This document shows positions 11,428 through 22,400 of a DNA stretch of 64,000 nucleotides, piece by piece (positions within the stretch are counted from its first letter, which is position 1; the number at the start of each line of letters is the position of its first letter). A model generated the notes under the pieces. It did not search any database and had not been told where the DNA came from. It saw only the letters and a list, made by a program, of their open reading frames with translations. The stretch covers positions 62,001 to 126,000 of the forward strand of contig DF237151.1 of assembly GCA_000708835.1 (NCBI GenBank). Reading direction: 5' to 3'. The position numbers were made by a program, and so were the translations under genes. Source of the stretch: Klebsormidium nitens. Its lineage: Eukaryota > Streptophyta > Klebsormidiophyceae > Klebsormidiales > Klebsormidiaceae.

Positions 11428-12714
11428 TCATTCCGCACACACTGCATACGCTATGTTGTGGCACTCGCCGGCCGGCACCCCGGAGGGACATGACGGATTT
11501 ATGCTGCAATTGCATTGCCAGCTGTAGATATCATCGTGCATTTTTACCGGGCCAGCAAAAACGATGTTACTGCTGCCGGGGCAGGAGCAGCTCCCCCCGG
11601 TCAGGGTCTCCCGAGTGCCGCACAGCGCGATGTAGATCAGTGTGCCGGGATACGGGCTGGTCGCTTCCATAATGGTGCTCCTGATGCGAGTGGACAGACG
11701 TGACTCAGGTGCTGCACGGGAGAAGGGGAAGGCAAGTGAGATCGAAGAAGAATGAGTCAAGTAGGTAAAAGGGGAGATCGCGCCGCTTCAGATTCAAACG
11801 GAAAAAGGAATCAAGAAAAAGGTAAGGGAGAAGGCGGGGAGAAGGGACAAAAAGTAAGAAAGACGAATTGAAGCAGGTGAAAGGGGAGAATCGCGCCGGT
11901 TCAAATTCGGACGAAAAAAGAAGAAAGAGAAAAAGAAGGAAGAGAAGAGAAACGGGGAAAACGGAAAATGGAAAACGGAAAACGGAAGTGATTGTTGTCC
12001 GGAGCAAGTGGTGGTGCTCCAGTCCGCGCTTTGTCTCGTTCAAGACCCAATCAAGAAGCGATCTTGAGCTAGGAATAGGCAGTAAAAGTACTTAGGGGAC
12101 TCGCGGTGTGCCTTTCTGGACACATCGGATTCTTAGTCACACTTCATTTCCTGGCAGTCATCGGACAATCAAGTGAATCAACCTGAAGTCGTGGAGCAGA
12201 GCCTGGGAGTCGGCCACAATTCATTGATCCTTTTCGACTTTGTGAGAAGAGACCTACTTTGTCCTGGTTTCAAATTTGCTTGAGTCCGGCGACGTCCCCT
12301 GGTTCTTCGGCGAAACGGTCCTTGACAACGCCCTCCAATGAAAGCAAATATGCGAGCTTTCTAGCAAGGGGACCCAGATCGAGAAGCGTGAGATTGGAGG
12401 GGCCCTTCTTGCGGATAAGATTGGAGTGCTGATCGATCCAAATTGCTCGAGGGGAGTAACGCACGCCCTCTCAGGGACAATCAAGTAGCACAGGCCAGAT
12501 CTCAAAGCGAGAAGCTTAAGTCCGTTCAGGACTTACCGCTAGTAGGGCTGGGAGCCACAGTGCTGGCTGGCGCGTTAATGGTTGTTCCAGGGGATAAGGT
12601 AGCCAAAGTGCCGGCCACTTTGCTGACCTGGCTGCCAGGCTCGGTGCGGCACTCCGAGGCGTCGGGGAAAGCAGCCAGCAAGACGATCCAGGACAGCAAG
12701 GCAAATTCGTTCAT
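11428..12714 (-). CDS. Small secreted 8-cysteine protein, paralog 2 (two exons)
   Basis: Exon 1 is 12537-12714 and exon 2 is 11428-11711, separated by an 825-bp phase-1 intron with a strong pyrimidine-rich acceptor. The product is about 153 residues. The signal peptide contains LLSWIVLLAAFP and is followed by ECRTEPG and a Ser/Thr/Pro/Ala linker. Exon 2 encodes SPYPGTLIYIALC and the full eight-cysteine pattern (C-x10-CxC-x22-CxC-x5-C-x8-C-x7-C), ending AYAVCAE. I chose the ATG at 12714 because it aligns with the paralog starts; an in-frame ATG at 12789 would bury the signal peptide. It is nearly identical in architecture to the plus-strand paralog at 16.6 kb, including parts of the intron, so the two arose by inverted duplication. 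Function unknown. Confidence 0.85.
11760..11995 (+). repeat. Long polypurine tract within the paralog 2 intron
   Basis: The plus strand is strongly GA-rich over about 230 bp, ending in short tandem repeats of the type GGAAAAC. On the transcribed strand this is a long polypyrimidine tract leading towards the 3' splice site. A shorter pyrimidine-rich counterpart lies in the paralog 3 intron near 17320-17400, sharing the word GAACCGGCGCGAT. It could aid splicing or form unusual DNA structure. Confidence 0.75.
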
Positions 12715-12719
12715 AGCTG

Positions 12720-14190
12720 CAGCGTAGGACTCACAAGAGTTACACGCAGCAAAAGAACCGAGTGAAGGCTCAGTCAGCTGATTGTGCAATTATACGGCTG
12801 AGGTTATCAGCCTAGCTAGTAGTGACTCTGCATCCTTACGACAAGTAAGGGGCAGCCGATGGGTCTTGACTTTATCTGCCTTATTCTTCTGAGTTGGTCC
12901 GACTAGCTGACAGTTGAAGACTCCATCAACGGAGCTCCACAAACGATGAGAAGCTAGTATTTCCTCGGGCGCACATGCTCAGAAAAGCACTACCGTGAGA
13001 GTCAGACGCGTTCAACCTCAGCTCAGTGCACCTTATCAGACCGCTAACACGTCAGTGCAAGGCTTGCTGAAACAGGCGTTCCAAACTGGTGCTGCCCCAG
13101 TAGGTTTAACCGCGCGGTTGACTTCAAGTAGGAGCTTGACAAACCAGTGCTAAAAGATCCTAGCTCATGTTCAGGCAGACAAGATGATGTTCTTGCAAAG
13201 AAATCCTTAGTACTGGTTGAGATTGTCGAGAGAGGAATAAGAGAGACCGCAGACCCCTTGGTGAAATACTTGTAGGTAGCAATTGTGTCGATTGAAGGCA
13301 ATCAGATCATATTTAAGGAAAGCTTTGTAGACCTGTTTGATAGATCATAAAGCCTAATCACCCTGGCCGTTTCTTTCCCCCAACTCTCCTCCTCGTGCCA
13401 AAACCGCTGAGCTGCCGGGATCCAGAATTCCGCTACCAAACTTTTCTAAAAGCAGGTTTAGCAAACGGCACCTGCCACATCCTAACAAGCCTTTCTCCTC
13501 AAGGCGCCCAGTATTCGACCAGAAACACAAATGGAGTGCTGCTTCCACTGGACCTTCGAATTCGGGCCTTTTTCACCCACCTGGAAAAGGGCAACGTTTG
13601 CAGGACGCCATGTCTCTTGAAGTGGGTCCCACCACACGGGAAGTGTAGGCAACTCAGAGTCAAATCTTTTCGCGACAAGTCGGACCTGCTACAATGACGA
13701 CTAGCACAAAATGCTTGACACAGTGGATGGCCGATCACGGAAAACAGAACGTTTCTTTTGGACCAGGAAAAGCTACCGAGGATGACGAGGACAATCAGAA
13801 ACTCGTGGAGTTCTATAACGGGTGGCGCTTGTAGCTTCTCCTTCAGAATGAAGTCTCAATTACTACGTACGTCCTCAAGCGCGCTCCGCTTCTGGCTCGA
13901 TGCGCCTTCAGCACGCTGTGAATGGCGAGCTCAAGCAAATTGCTCAAGAGGTTGCGAGTTGGCGAGTTACTCCAAGCTTGTGCAATATGTGGCTGCGACT
14001 TGCGTGACACCGCTTCTAGTTTCACGCTGTCAGGTCTATCCCTAAGCTGAACTTGTAGAGGCGCTGCCACATGTAGGTAGTGGGCGCTACTGAAAAGTGA
14101 ATGCTTGAGGCGCAGCAATCGAGGCGCCGCAGTGCAAGTCAGATCAGTCTTTTAAACCGGCAGTGTCTGTACAAGTATATAAGCAGCTCT
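12720..14190. repeat. 5' flank of paralog 2, homologous to 8.64-9.98 kb and inverted 15.4-16.6 kb
   Basis: This is the counterpart of the paralog 1 upstream block, offset by about 4.2 kb. It carries the conserved word GGCAACGTTTGCAGGACGCC near 13590 and the shared stretch around 13825-13910. Several short open frames in it are not conserved between copies. It is read here as duplicated regulatory or untranslated sequence. Confidence 0.6.
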
Positions 14191-14574
14191 TTAGTACTGC
14201 CGCCCCGAATCAAATGGCTGCTGTGGTATACTTATTCTAAAAGCGGCATAGCTGGCAGACACTGTCAGCTTTAACCTCACAGCTGTGATTGTTTGACCGT
14301 CTTCATCAAGGGGCATCAAAGATGAAAGGGAGATTGGCCGTTTCAATCCTGCTGATTTGGAGTTGACCTTTCAGCTCAGACGCCGGTCTCAGTACCGAGT
14401 CCTTTAGTACCTATATACGGACGTAGTTTAATACGCAGTGGGGCTTTTTGCAGCTGTTGACGCTGACGTAGCTGCCAACTCAAAAGCGTTGACTCTACGT
14501 ACACTTTCTATTCCGTCAGCAATAAAGGTACGACATCGGTACGTGCTGTAACTTATTATATGGCGTGTTGTTTT

Positions 14575-14790
14575 TGCGTACCCAGCCGGCTGGAGCACGG
14601 TCCGACCGGTGCCTCGGAAGGCGCCTATTAGCCGGCTGTGGTTCGGCCGGAAAACCGGCAACATCCACCGCCGAACCGGCTCGGATTAATTGGTGGTCAA
14701 AAGCATCAGACCGGTAGATATTTGCAGTCGGCCGGCTGAAAATTAAACGAAGGGTGGCCGGTACAATGCCGGTACCGGCCAAAAGTTGGT
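14575..14790. repeat. CCGG-dense patch at the centre of the inverted duplication
   Basis: More than ten CCGG tetramers, many as GCCGGC or ACCGGT, are packed into about 210 bp. This is far denser than in neighbouring sequence. The patch sits at the midpoint (about 14657) between the start codons of the two head-to-head cysteine-rich genes at 12714 and 16601. No open frame explains the bias. It may be a degenerate short-period repeat or a methylation-prone spacer. Confidence 0.65.
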
Positions 14791-15221
14791 GACAATTTCG
14801 TACTCCGACTCTCGAATTTATGTGTCAAAATTCAAACCCTGCGCTGCATTCCACCGTAGGTGACGTCAGCACCCATTGAATTCAACGGCAGACCAGGCCT
14901 GGACACCAGTCACACCACTGAGATGTACTGCTGGCAGCTCCGCATCAGTAAATAATGCACTTTCAAGAGCTGACGCTAAACAAGCATATGAATCGAAACT
15001 TTAATTGGACTGACGTTGACTTTCCAACTTTCTCGGTCGGACTGCTGCACTAGTACTAGTAGTGCGGCACGTTCGACAAAGCTCATTTGAGATAGTTTTG
15101 GCTTTCACTCAGCGCGCAGTTAGCAGTTGGCATTTTTTATCTGTGGCAGCCCCTTGTTACACTAATATCATCCGGGCAGACCGTCGGAAAGGATTCAGAA
15201 AAGCGGTGCAGCCAACCTTGG

Positions 15222-15480
15222 TTGCGAGGCACGACATACCGGTATTTCTTGAGCTGGCCACGTTTCAAAAGCATCATCGTTAAACACTCGAGAACATCGG
15301 TTATAGAGTCTAGTATTATGAGTGAGCTGATCTACTGCAACCAAGCAGCTAGTAGAAGGCACGACATCTTTCTTGAGCTGGCCACGTTCAGCGCAAGACC
15401 ATTGCAGAAAGCATCATCAATCCAGAAACTGATCGAGGACAAAGTTGGTAGAGTCTAATATAAGAGTCATGAGCTGATCT
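15222..15480. repeat. ~131-140 bp imperfect tandem duplication
   Basis: A unit beginning with a GGCACGACAT word followed by TTTCTTGAGCTGGCCACGTT starts near 15227 and again near 15358. The second half of the unit (AGCATCATC ... GAGTCTA ... GAGCTGATCT) recurs at about 15271 and 15411. Two copies are visible and no protein reading is conserved. Its length is close to that of the exon-start duplications elsewhere in the window. Confidence 0.8.
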
Positions 15481-16600
15481 AGAGGAGAGGTACAGGTGCC
15501 ACTCTGCGTCCCCAGCTATCAGGCCAGGACTTGCTTGCGAAATCGTACTTTGCCAGCCTTTCCCACCAAAAGTTTCTAGTAGTCTTCCGCATCCATTCAA
15601 CGTTTCATGATCAGCGCGCTGTCTGTGCGAATAGTCCCAATAGCAAGTGCGGCATCTCTCCAATCCTTTGGAAGAGCTTCTGCGCTGAGTCGCCAAGTAC
15701 ACAGCTTTTTGCGCGGGATCTACTTCAAGAGCCTGCATGGCGCCATCCGGCTGCAAACGTTGCCCTTTTTCAGGTGGGCGAAAAAGACAAGTGGAAAAGC
15801 CTCCGTACTTTTTCTGGGCCATCAAGAAATGGGCACCTTGCTGTAACGTTGATAAAACGCCTGTTGAGAAGAAAGTCGCTCATTGCAGAAAAATCATAAA
15901 ACGGCAATTTATCTTTGTTGAGGACATTCACACCCCCAGCAGCATAATGGCGGTTGGAAGGAGATGTAAGAAAGGAGAAGTGGCTGTATTCATTAGGCCG
16001 TCGACTCTGTAAAAGGTTGAAAAGAAACCATGTGGTTCTGTCTCAGCGACTACAATTGAGACAATTGCTACCGTTGTCTGATTTCCCCAAGTCAGTACTA
16101 AAACGCTGCCATTTGTGCTTCAACAAGTAAGATTCGCCCTGAGAGGACATCGACATGCCTGTCTGAACAGGAGATCTGGTCTAGCATCCATTTCTCAAGC
16201 TCCTCAAGAGAGTCAAGCGAGGTTGATACCTGTCAGGCGGCGCACTTTTGAAGCGCGGCTGTTTAACATGTGCGTATAATTGCCTGATTTCAACAGGTGC
16301 TCAGGTCGAGACCGGGCGTGTCTGACTCTCAAGTGCTTTGTCCAGAAAGTGTCTGGCTTCTCCTCTATATATGTGTCGAACCGTCGTTGGTGAAAGAGGT
16401 TGACGGCTGCCGACTCAGAGTCAGAACGTTTTGCAGACCTTTCGGTTGCACCATATACGTAATGCTTATCCTGTAGCAGACCTGCTAGCCAATATTGGCG
16501 AAACTTCAGGTATACCCAGTACTCAAATAATCAGCTGAAAGGGCCTTTATTCGATTCTCTCGCCGCTTGTAACGTTGAAAACCAGTCTTGCGCTGCAGGT

Positions 16601-17739
16601 ATGAACAGATTTGTGATGTTGTCATGGGTCGTATTGCTGGCTGCTTTCCCCAACGCCGCGGAGTGCCGCACCGAGCCTGGCGGCCACGTCAGCAAAGTGG
16701 CCGGCACCTTGGCTACCTTACCCCCCGGAACAAGCATTAATGTCACCCCGGCCAACACTGCTGCTCCTACCGCTACTAGCGGTAAGTCCTGAAGGATCCG
16801 CTTTGTTCTTCGATCACAACCCCTTGCCGGCAGTTGATGATGCTCTTCGAATGCCCTAGCTGCGCCGCTTTAGGCATGAGATCACGTTTTAGGAGCATCC
16901 CGGAGCGCGGATTCCTGATTCACAAAAAAGGCCTCTTGGAGTCCCCTTGCTACATCGCTTCTAGAAGCCCGGATCTTGTCGAAGGAGACTCGGAAGCATG
17001 GTCGTAACGAACCGTGTCCAAAGGGAAAAAACGTCGCCGCATTCCATCGCCGAGAAGAGCTTGAAACAAAGACAAAGTTTCCAATCTAAAAGATGGTTGA
17101 AGTTTGTGGGGCCCTCTCTGCTAACGGACAGCTGATACGGGGGTGAAACATCAGTGACTCGACTTGTCTGAAGAGGCAGACCTCTTGCATGAGTACGTTG
17201 ACAAGAAATCCCCAGCGCAAGATTGCTTTGGACATGCCAGTGAACGCAACGAAGCGACTGGAGCCACTTGCTCAGGACGTACATCACCTCCATCATGTTA
17301 AAATTTAGATCCCCTTTTTCCCGTTAGTTTTCCAGTTTTCTATGTTTCTTCTTCCTTCTTCCCGAATCTGAACCGGCGCGATGAAGCTCTCGCGCCTTCT
17401 ATTCACGTAAATGAGTATTCTTACTCACTCGCAAGTTGCCCCTTCTCCCGTACAGCACCCGAGTCGCGCCTTTCTATCGTAAGCACCAACGTCATGCACG
17501 CGGCTAGCCCGTATCCCGGTACGAGGGTCTACATCGCTGCGTGCGGGACTGGGGAGACCCTGACCGGGGGGAGCTGCTCTTGCCCCGGCAGCAGTAACAT
17601 CGCTTTCGCCGGCCCGGGAGTGCTGACCGGGGATCGAAATAGCTGGCAGTGCATCTGCAGTACAACTCCGGCTTGTCCCGCCGGGGTGCCCGCCGGCGAG
17701 TGCGTCAACAATGCATACGCAGTGTGCGCGCACAACTGA
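16601..17739 (+). CDS. Small secreted 8-cysteine protein, paralog 3 (two exons)
   Basis: Exon 1 is 16601-16781 (donor GTAAGT) and exon 2 is 17456-17739 (acceptor preceded by CTTCTCCCGTACAG), a phase-1 join giving about 154 residues. The product has a signal peptide with LSWVVLLAAFP, then ECRTEPGGH, a Thr/Ala/Pro-rich linker, and the eight-cysteine domain with the same spacing as the other two copies. Landmarks are SPYPGTRVYIAAC, TLTGGSCSCPGSSN, SWQCIC, GVPAGEC and AYAVCAHN. It is the only plus-strand copy, in opposite orientation to the rest of the family. A TATA-like TATATATG lies about 230 bp before the ATG. The likely role is extracellular (wall, surface or defence-type), but nothing in the sequence decides this. 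Confidence 0.87.
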
Positions 17740-17784
17740 AAGTAGCAGCTGCCGAGGGATCCAATGGAAGTGTATGCTTTTGTG

Positions 17785-17915
17785 GGGTTTTTGATTGGGT
17801 TTGAGATGGGCCGTGTAGTCAGCCCAGTGGCAGCGGCCAAGGTATCCAACGTAGCTCTAGGTTGTCTTACTGGGTTCGAGATGAGCCCCCCGGATAAGCC
17901 GTGTAGTCAGCTCTT
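17785..17915 (+). repeat. Short tandem duplication just downstream of paralog 3
   Basis: A segment containing TGGGTTTGAGATG and CCGTGTAGTCAG near 17796-17824 is repeated about 75 bp later near 17870-17911. It lies within 50-180 bp of the stop codon, so it is probably in the 3' untranslated region or just beyond it. Confidence 0.6.
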
Positions 17916-18933
17916 TGACATCTTATTACATCCGACAGACGCAAGAGACATGACCCGTTCCATATTGTCTTAGCTTCGTCACGGTGTTTCTTGTTCGTCA
18001 ATTGTTCTTACGCTTGATTACCATGTGTGCCAATTCATGCACGCATAGAAGATCCTGCTTGCATAAAGAGCAACTCGCTCGGCCCCCAAGCAACCAAGGC
18101 AATCGCTTTGAAACCCGTTTGGTGGGCGAACCATTGTAACAATGACCTATGAATTATACGTGAAAGCCGCTATGGAGGACTCCAGCTTGATCAACAGCTA
18201 ACCGTGTTATATATACTACTGATAGACGACTCCAATGCGGTAGACCCGACTCGAATAGTGCTTGGACACTACTGGCAAGCAGCTCGCAAGCACCTTATAA
18301 AGCGAACGTATCTGTCGAGAGTGACGGTTAGACGGTCAATCTTATGTTTTCGCTCGGGTGCACAGCTGATGATCAACCGGGGGCGTCTGATGTGCTGGCC
18401 TGGCAAGAGAGCTTGAATACGTCAACCTTGTTCTGACGCCACAATACTCGCCTTGCGGTGTTCGAAAGCAGATTATGCTAGGTTATGCTATGTTAAAAGG
18501 AATTTTCCAGGTCACGTCGTTTCACAGGTCGTGCCCACCTCAACGTACCATCTCTCATGCAGCAACTCCGATCATGCTCCTGGTTTACCGTCTTCGGTCC
18601 AACACCGTTCGTCCTGCCAATTGTCGAAGTCCAACAGTAAATGCACGACGGGCACGACGGCGTTGCATCGCGATCTGCACCGCTCAGGGGACGTCAGCGA
18701 CGTCAGCACTCACGTTTTGGTCTGCGATGTCGAACTCGACATCATGCAGGCACAGACGGCGCGTGCGCGCCACGTACCTTGTGCAGATTCAGATTACCGG
18801 GAGGGGCATTGCCGACCCTTAGACACATATCTCATCATTCATGAGCTGAGCGATCAAAGTCGGGCCAACGACGAGCCGTTCATTAGGAAATAGTGCACAA
18901 GGGCGTTTTCGACACTGCAGTGAACCACTTTAT

Positions 18934-19488
18934 ATGACCGCCTTTGAAACGAACCCAACTAAAAGCTCGAAAGTGGTGACCATCATCAATCCATCGAAAT
19001 TGTATTCTCGTGAGACAGTGCAAATTGATTATGACCGCCCAGATGAAACTATTGAGCTGGAAGAAGGACTCGAAGACAGAACGGCTGGGATTGACGGCCA
19101 AAGATTTGCCACCCCGCAAGGAGTACAATCAGTGCAGCAGCTTATTCAGCGCACGAACCAGCAGTTCGATGATGCTTGGATTGCCTCAAAAAACAAGCTC
19201 TCGAACGGCCACCAAGAAGAACTTGAAGCAGTACGATTGCTTTTCTCTTTGTATTCGCGAGTAGCTGAGTTGGAAAACGGAAGATACCAGCTCAACACGG
19301 AGAGCGCGCCGTTGAAAGTTAAACGAAGGATCAGCACTGGCAACGGGCTTTTCATTTTGTCCTCAGCACCTTGGAGCCTTTATCGTTGTGACAACTCGAA
19401 TTCAAAGACTGCTCTAAACACACGTCACCCGTCAAAGGAACAGGAGCATAGAACGTCTATTGTCAGTGCGAATTTCATCAACCTGTAG
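18934..19488 (+). other. 184-codon open reading frame, unrecognised
   Basis: The predicted product is acidic and hydrophilic in its first two thirds, with a Glu-rich stretch (ETIELEEGLEDRT) and a possible helical segment (HQEELEAVRLLFSLYSRVAEL). No signal peptide, membrane segment or known motif was recognised. An open frame of this length is near what chance would give once in a region this size. It could be a real single-exon gene, an exon, or fortuitous. Confidence 0.2.
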
Positions 19489-22400
19489 TGCAAGCCGCTT
19501 CGAGTTTCGCAGATTTCCCTCTAGCACCGTGAGACAGGAGACAGGGCTTCATTGAAGACGCGAGCAAATGCAAAGAGAGCGAGAGCTTTGACACAGCTGA
19601 AAGGAGTCACGTTCTAACCTTCAAAGAAGAGACGTTCCGTTTACATGCATCAAATCTGACAAGCAGATGGGTGGGCTCCATTTTTATTGGAGCCCATCTT
19701 GAAGGCCTTGGCGTCAGCTTTTTCAAAAGCAGCACTTACCACTGGGAGACGCCCCATTCTTACGGTGCATCACCGCCTTTCTTAGACTGGTCCGCCTCAT
19801 AATGTCAGGCGGGAAAAAGACAGAAGAAAGATCTACACCTTCTCGCGGCTCATCTTTCGCGGAATTTCATAGCAGTCTACCACTGTGTGGTATCATCCTT
19901 GTTCCTATAATCCCGACTAGGTTGAAGCGTCCACCAATAGACGTAATTGAGACGAGAGCAAAAAGCCAGGCACACACGTTTTCTGAAGGATTTTGATCAT
20001 TGCACAAATATTTTCGGCCCGGGGGGGCAACTTCAAGCGGCAAAGAAAAACCAGGAAATCAAAGTGCGCCTCTACTTTGGACGACTTACGTCAGGGCTGA
20101 AACGTCACCCGCAACGTCGTCGGATGCTCCTTACTTATTTCAGCTCTTAGCATGCCTTACTCAACGAACTCAATGAGGCGGTTCAACGTCAGCCTTGGAA
20201 GCCATGATGGATACTGAGACGCACCCTTTGAAGGGCCTCGATTCTGCGCCGGCATCATTGCTGCGTATGCTTCGTCGATCGAGATTGCCAGAGACAGGCC
20301 CGAATAGAATTCTAAGGAGTCGGCTTATAGCCAGAATAGGAACGTGCGATTGGACGATCGACTCCAGTTTCCAGTTCCGAGCCGTGTGTGCCTCGTGTAG
20401 CGGATGCACAGGGGATACTATATAGTCAGCATCACGTCCTCAATTTTCGACTAGGGCAGCTAGCGCAGACTGGCGGCAAGAATTGTGACGCTCGTCCGAC
20501 TGCAAGCCCAAGCACGGTAGCATCAACAGGGAGCTGAAAGATCGCTGGGCTGGGCGGCTGATTTGAGCCCAGTCATAAGCAGGCATCATAGCTACTTCAC
20601 AAGGACACTTCGAAACTAAGAAACCCATCCCGAGAGTCGCAGCCTTACTACTAGCTTGGTAAAAGGCGGCTGGCAGGCCGTGCGCGCTCTCTTGACGCCC
20701 GAGATCGACCCCGGCAAAAGGCACTGGATAAGAATTAGGAGCTTATTTGAGATGCCAAAACCGAAAGAAGCGCCGCGCGGGAGACGATCGATCGACCCAC
20801 TCATACGCGTCATCAACAGGCGTCGAATCAGCTGAGAATCACTGTCCTATGTCGTTTGGGCTGTCGAACGTGCCCAGTATGATATTGTTGCCCGTTGGCA
20901 TATGGGCGGCTAGGTAAGAGGTCGCACGATGATTTTGTACCTCTTTTTCAGTTTGAATCGTATGCAATCGGGCTGAGTGCCTTAATTCCTGAGCACCACT
21001 GGTAGGAACCAGTGCTGAGTCTCGTCCAATCCAACCATCGTGCACGAGCATCCGAAGGGACTTATATGAGAGCCAGAATTTAGACTGCTCGCAACCAGAA
21101 AGCCCGGAAGATCGTGGGCATGAAAGTGACCCAGGGTTTACTGCTCATCACAGCCACGTACGTAAACCTCTTGGCTTCAAGCACGCGTTCAAACGTTCTG
21201 GCAAAATAGAGATCACTTAGCAAAACTTCAAGTGATTTCGCACTCGGGAGCCACAACCCCTTGAAAAATCAATCGACTGGAAGTTGAGAACGTCAGCTAG
21301 TGTACGATGACCATAGTTGGTCGGAAATCGAATAGTCTGCCACTGGAAGCCAGCTTTCTAAGCACGTGGGCGCCTCTGTTACACGAAGCCAGCGCCTGAC
21401 AGTCGCAATCAGAGGTTCTTCTCTTTTCTAGAGGCGACTTGAGCTTCTAGCTCGTATTGGCCCGCCAAGGGCGTCAAGAAATCCAATTGGGCAAGCAAGA
21501 CTTCCATTTGAGACTTATTCACCCGTTTTAGAATCTCTTCGCTCCTTTACACATGTGATCACTCTGGTTTCTTCTGGCCCGTTGATCGGAGGGGCAAGCA
21601 GAAACATCAGCGCACCGTTCCGTGAACTTCAGACCAGCTCATGTAGCAACAAAGTCAAACCACCGCGGAAGTGAGACGTTGATCACCGTCCCAACTGTTC
21701 TTTGTTCTTTATTGCTGTGCCTTGAAACGACTTGCTAGCCAGATTCAATTACATTGCATGCTCCGAAAAGCATTCAAGGGGCCTCTGGTGATTGAAGGGC
21801 CAGCTAGGCTTGAATGATGTCTCATGGACAAAAAGTGGCATTGAGATTTACTGCGTCCGAACAATCCCTTCGAATCAGTCTTCGTAAAGGCCGAAGACAT
21901 CAGCAAAAGCTTTGTAGCCAGTTGACGAGCGATTTTGGATTGTTGATGTACGTGACACCATATGCTTGCGCCCTCTTGGAGGCACCGCCATAAGACGCAC
22001 GCGATGCTTTCAAGGAGCGCGACCGGCCATCAAAGTTGATCTTCAAAACCTACACGTCACTTCTCCAAGTTGATCAATCCCCAGCCCAAGTCTGAGTCCA
22101 ACCCCCAGGTCCCTTTTCCTGAAAAGATATGACTTTTGTCAAAGAGCAGAACACTCAATTCCTGGCACTGCCATCAACAATACCAAGAATCTAACCGCCC
22201 GCCATCTCGGAGCATAGTTTTTTGAGGCCGGGAATGCTTGGAGCGTAATTTAAAGCCCCTGTCTCCCTCGCCCTCTTTTTTACTTGTAAGAAAGCCAAGA
22301 ATCTTCGGATTGATCGACGGTCAATGATCGACTGACTCCGACTTGGGCTTTGAAGCCACTCGCATTGCCGTACCTGCTTACCCCTTACGTAACAACGGAA

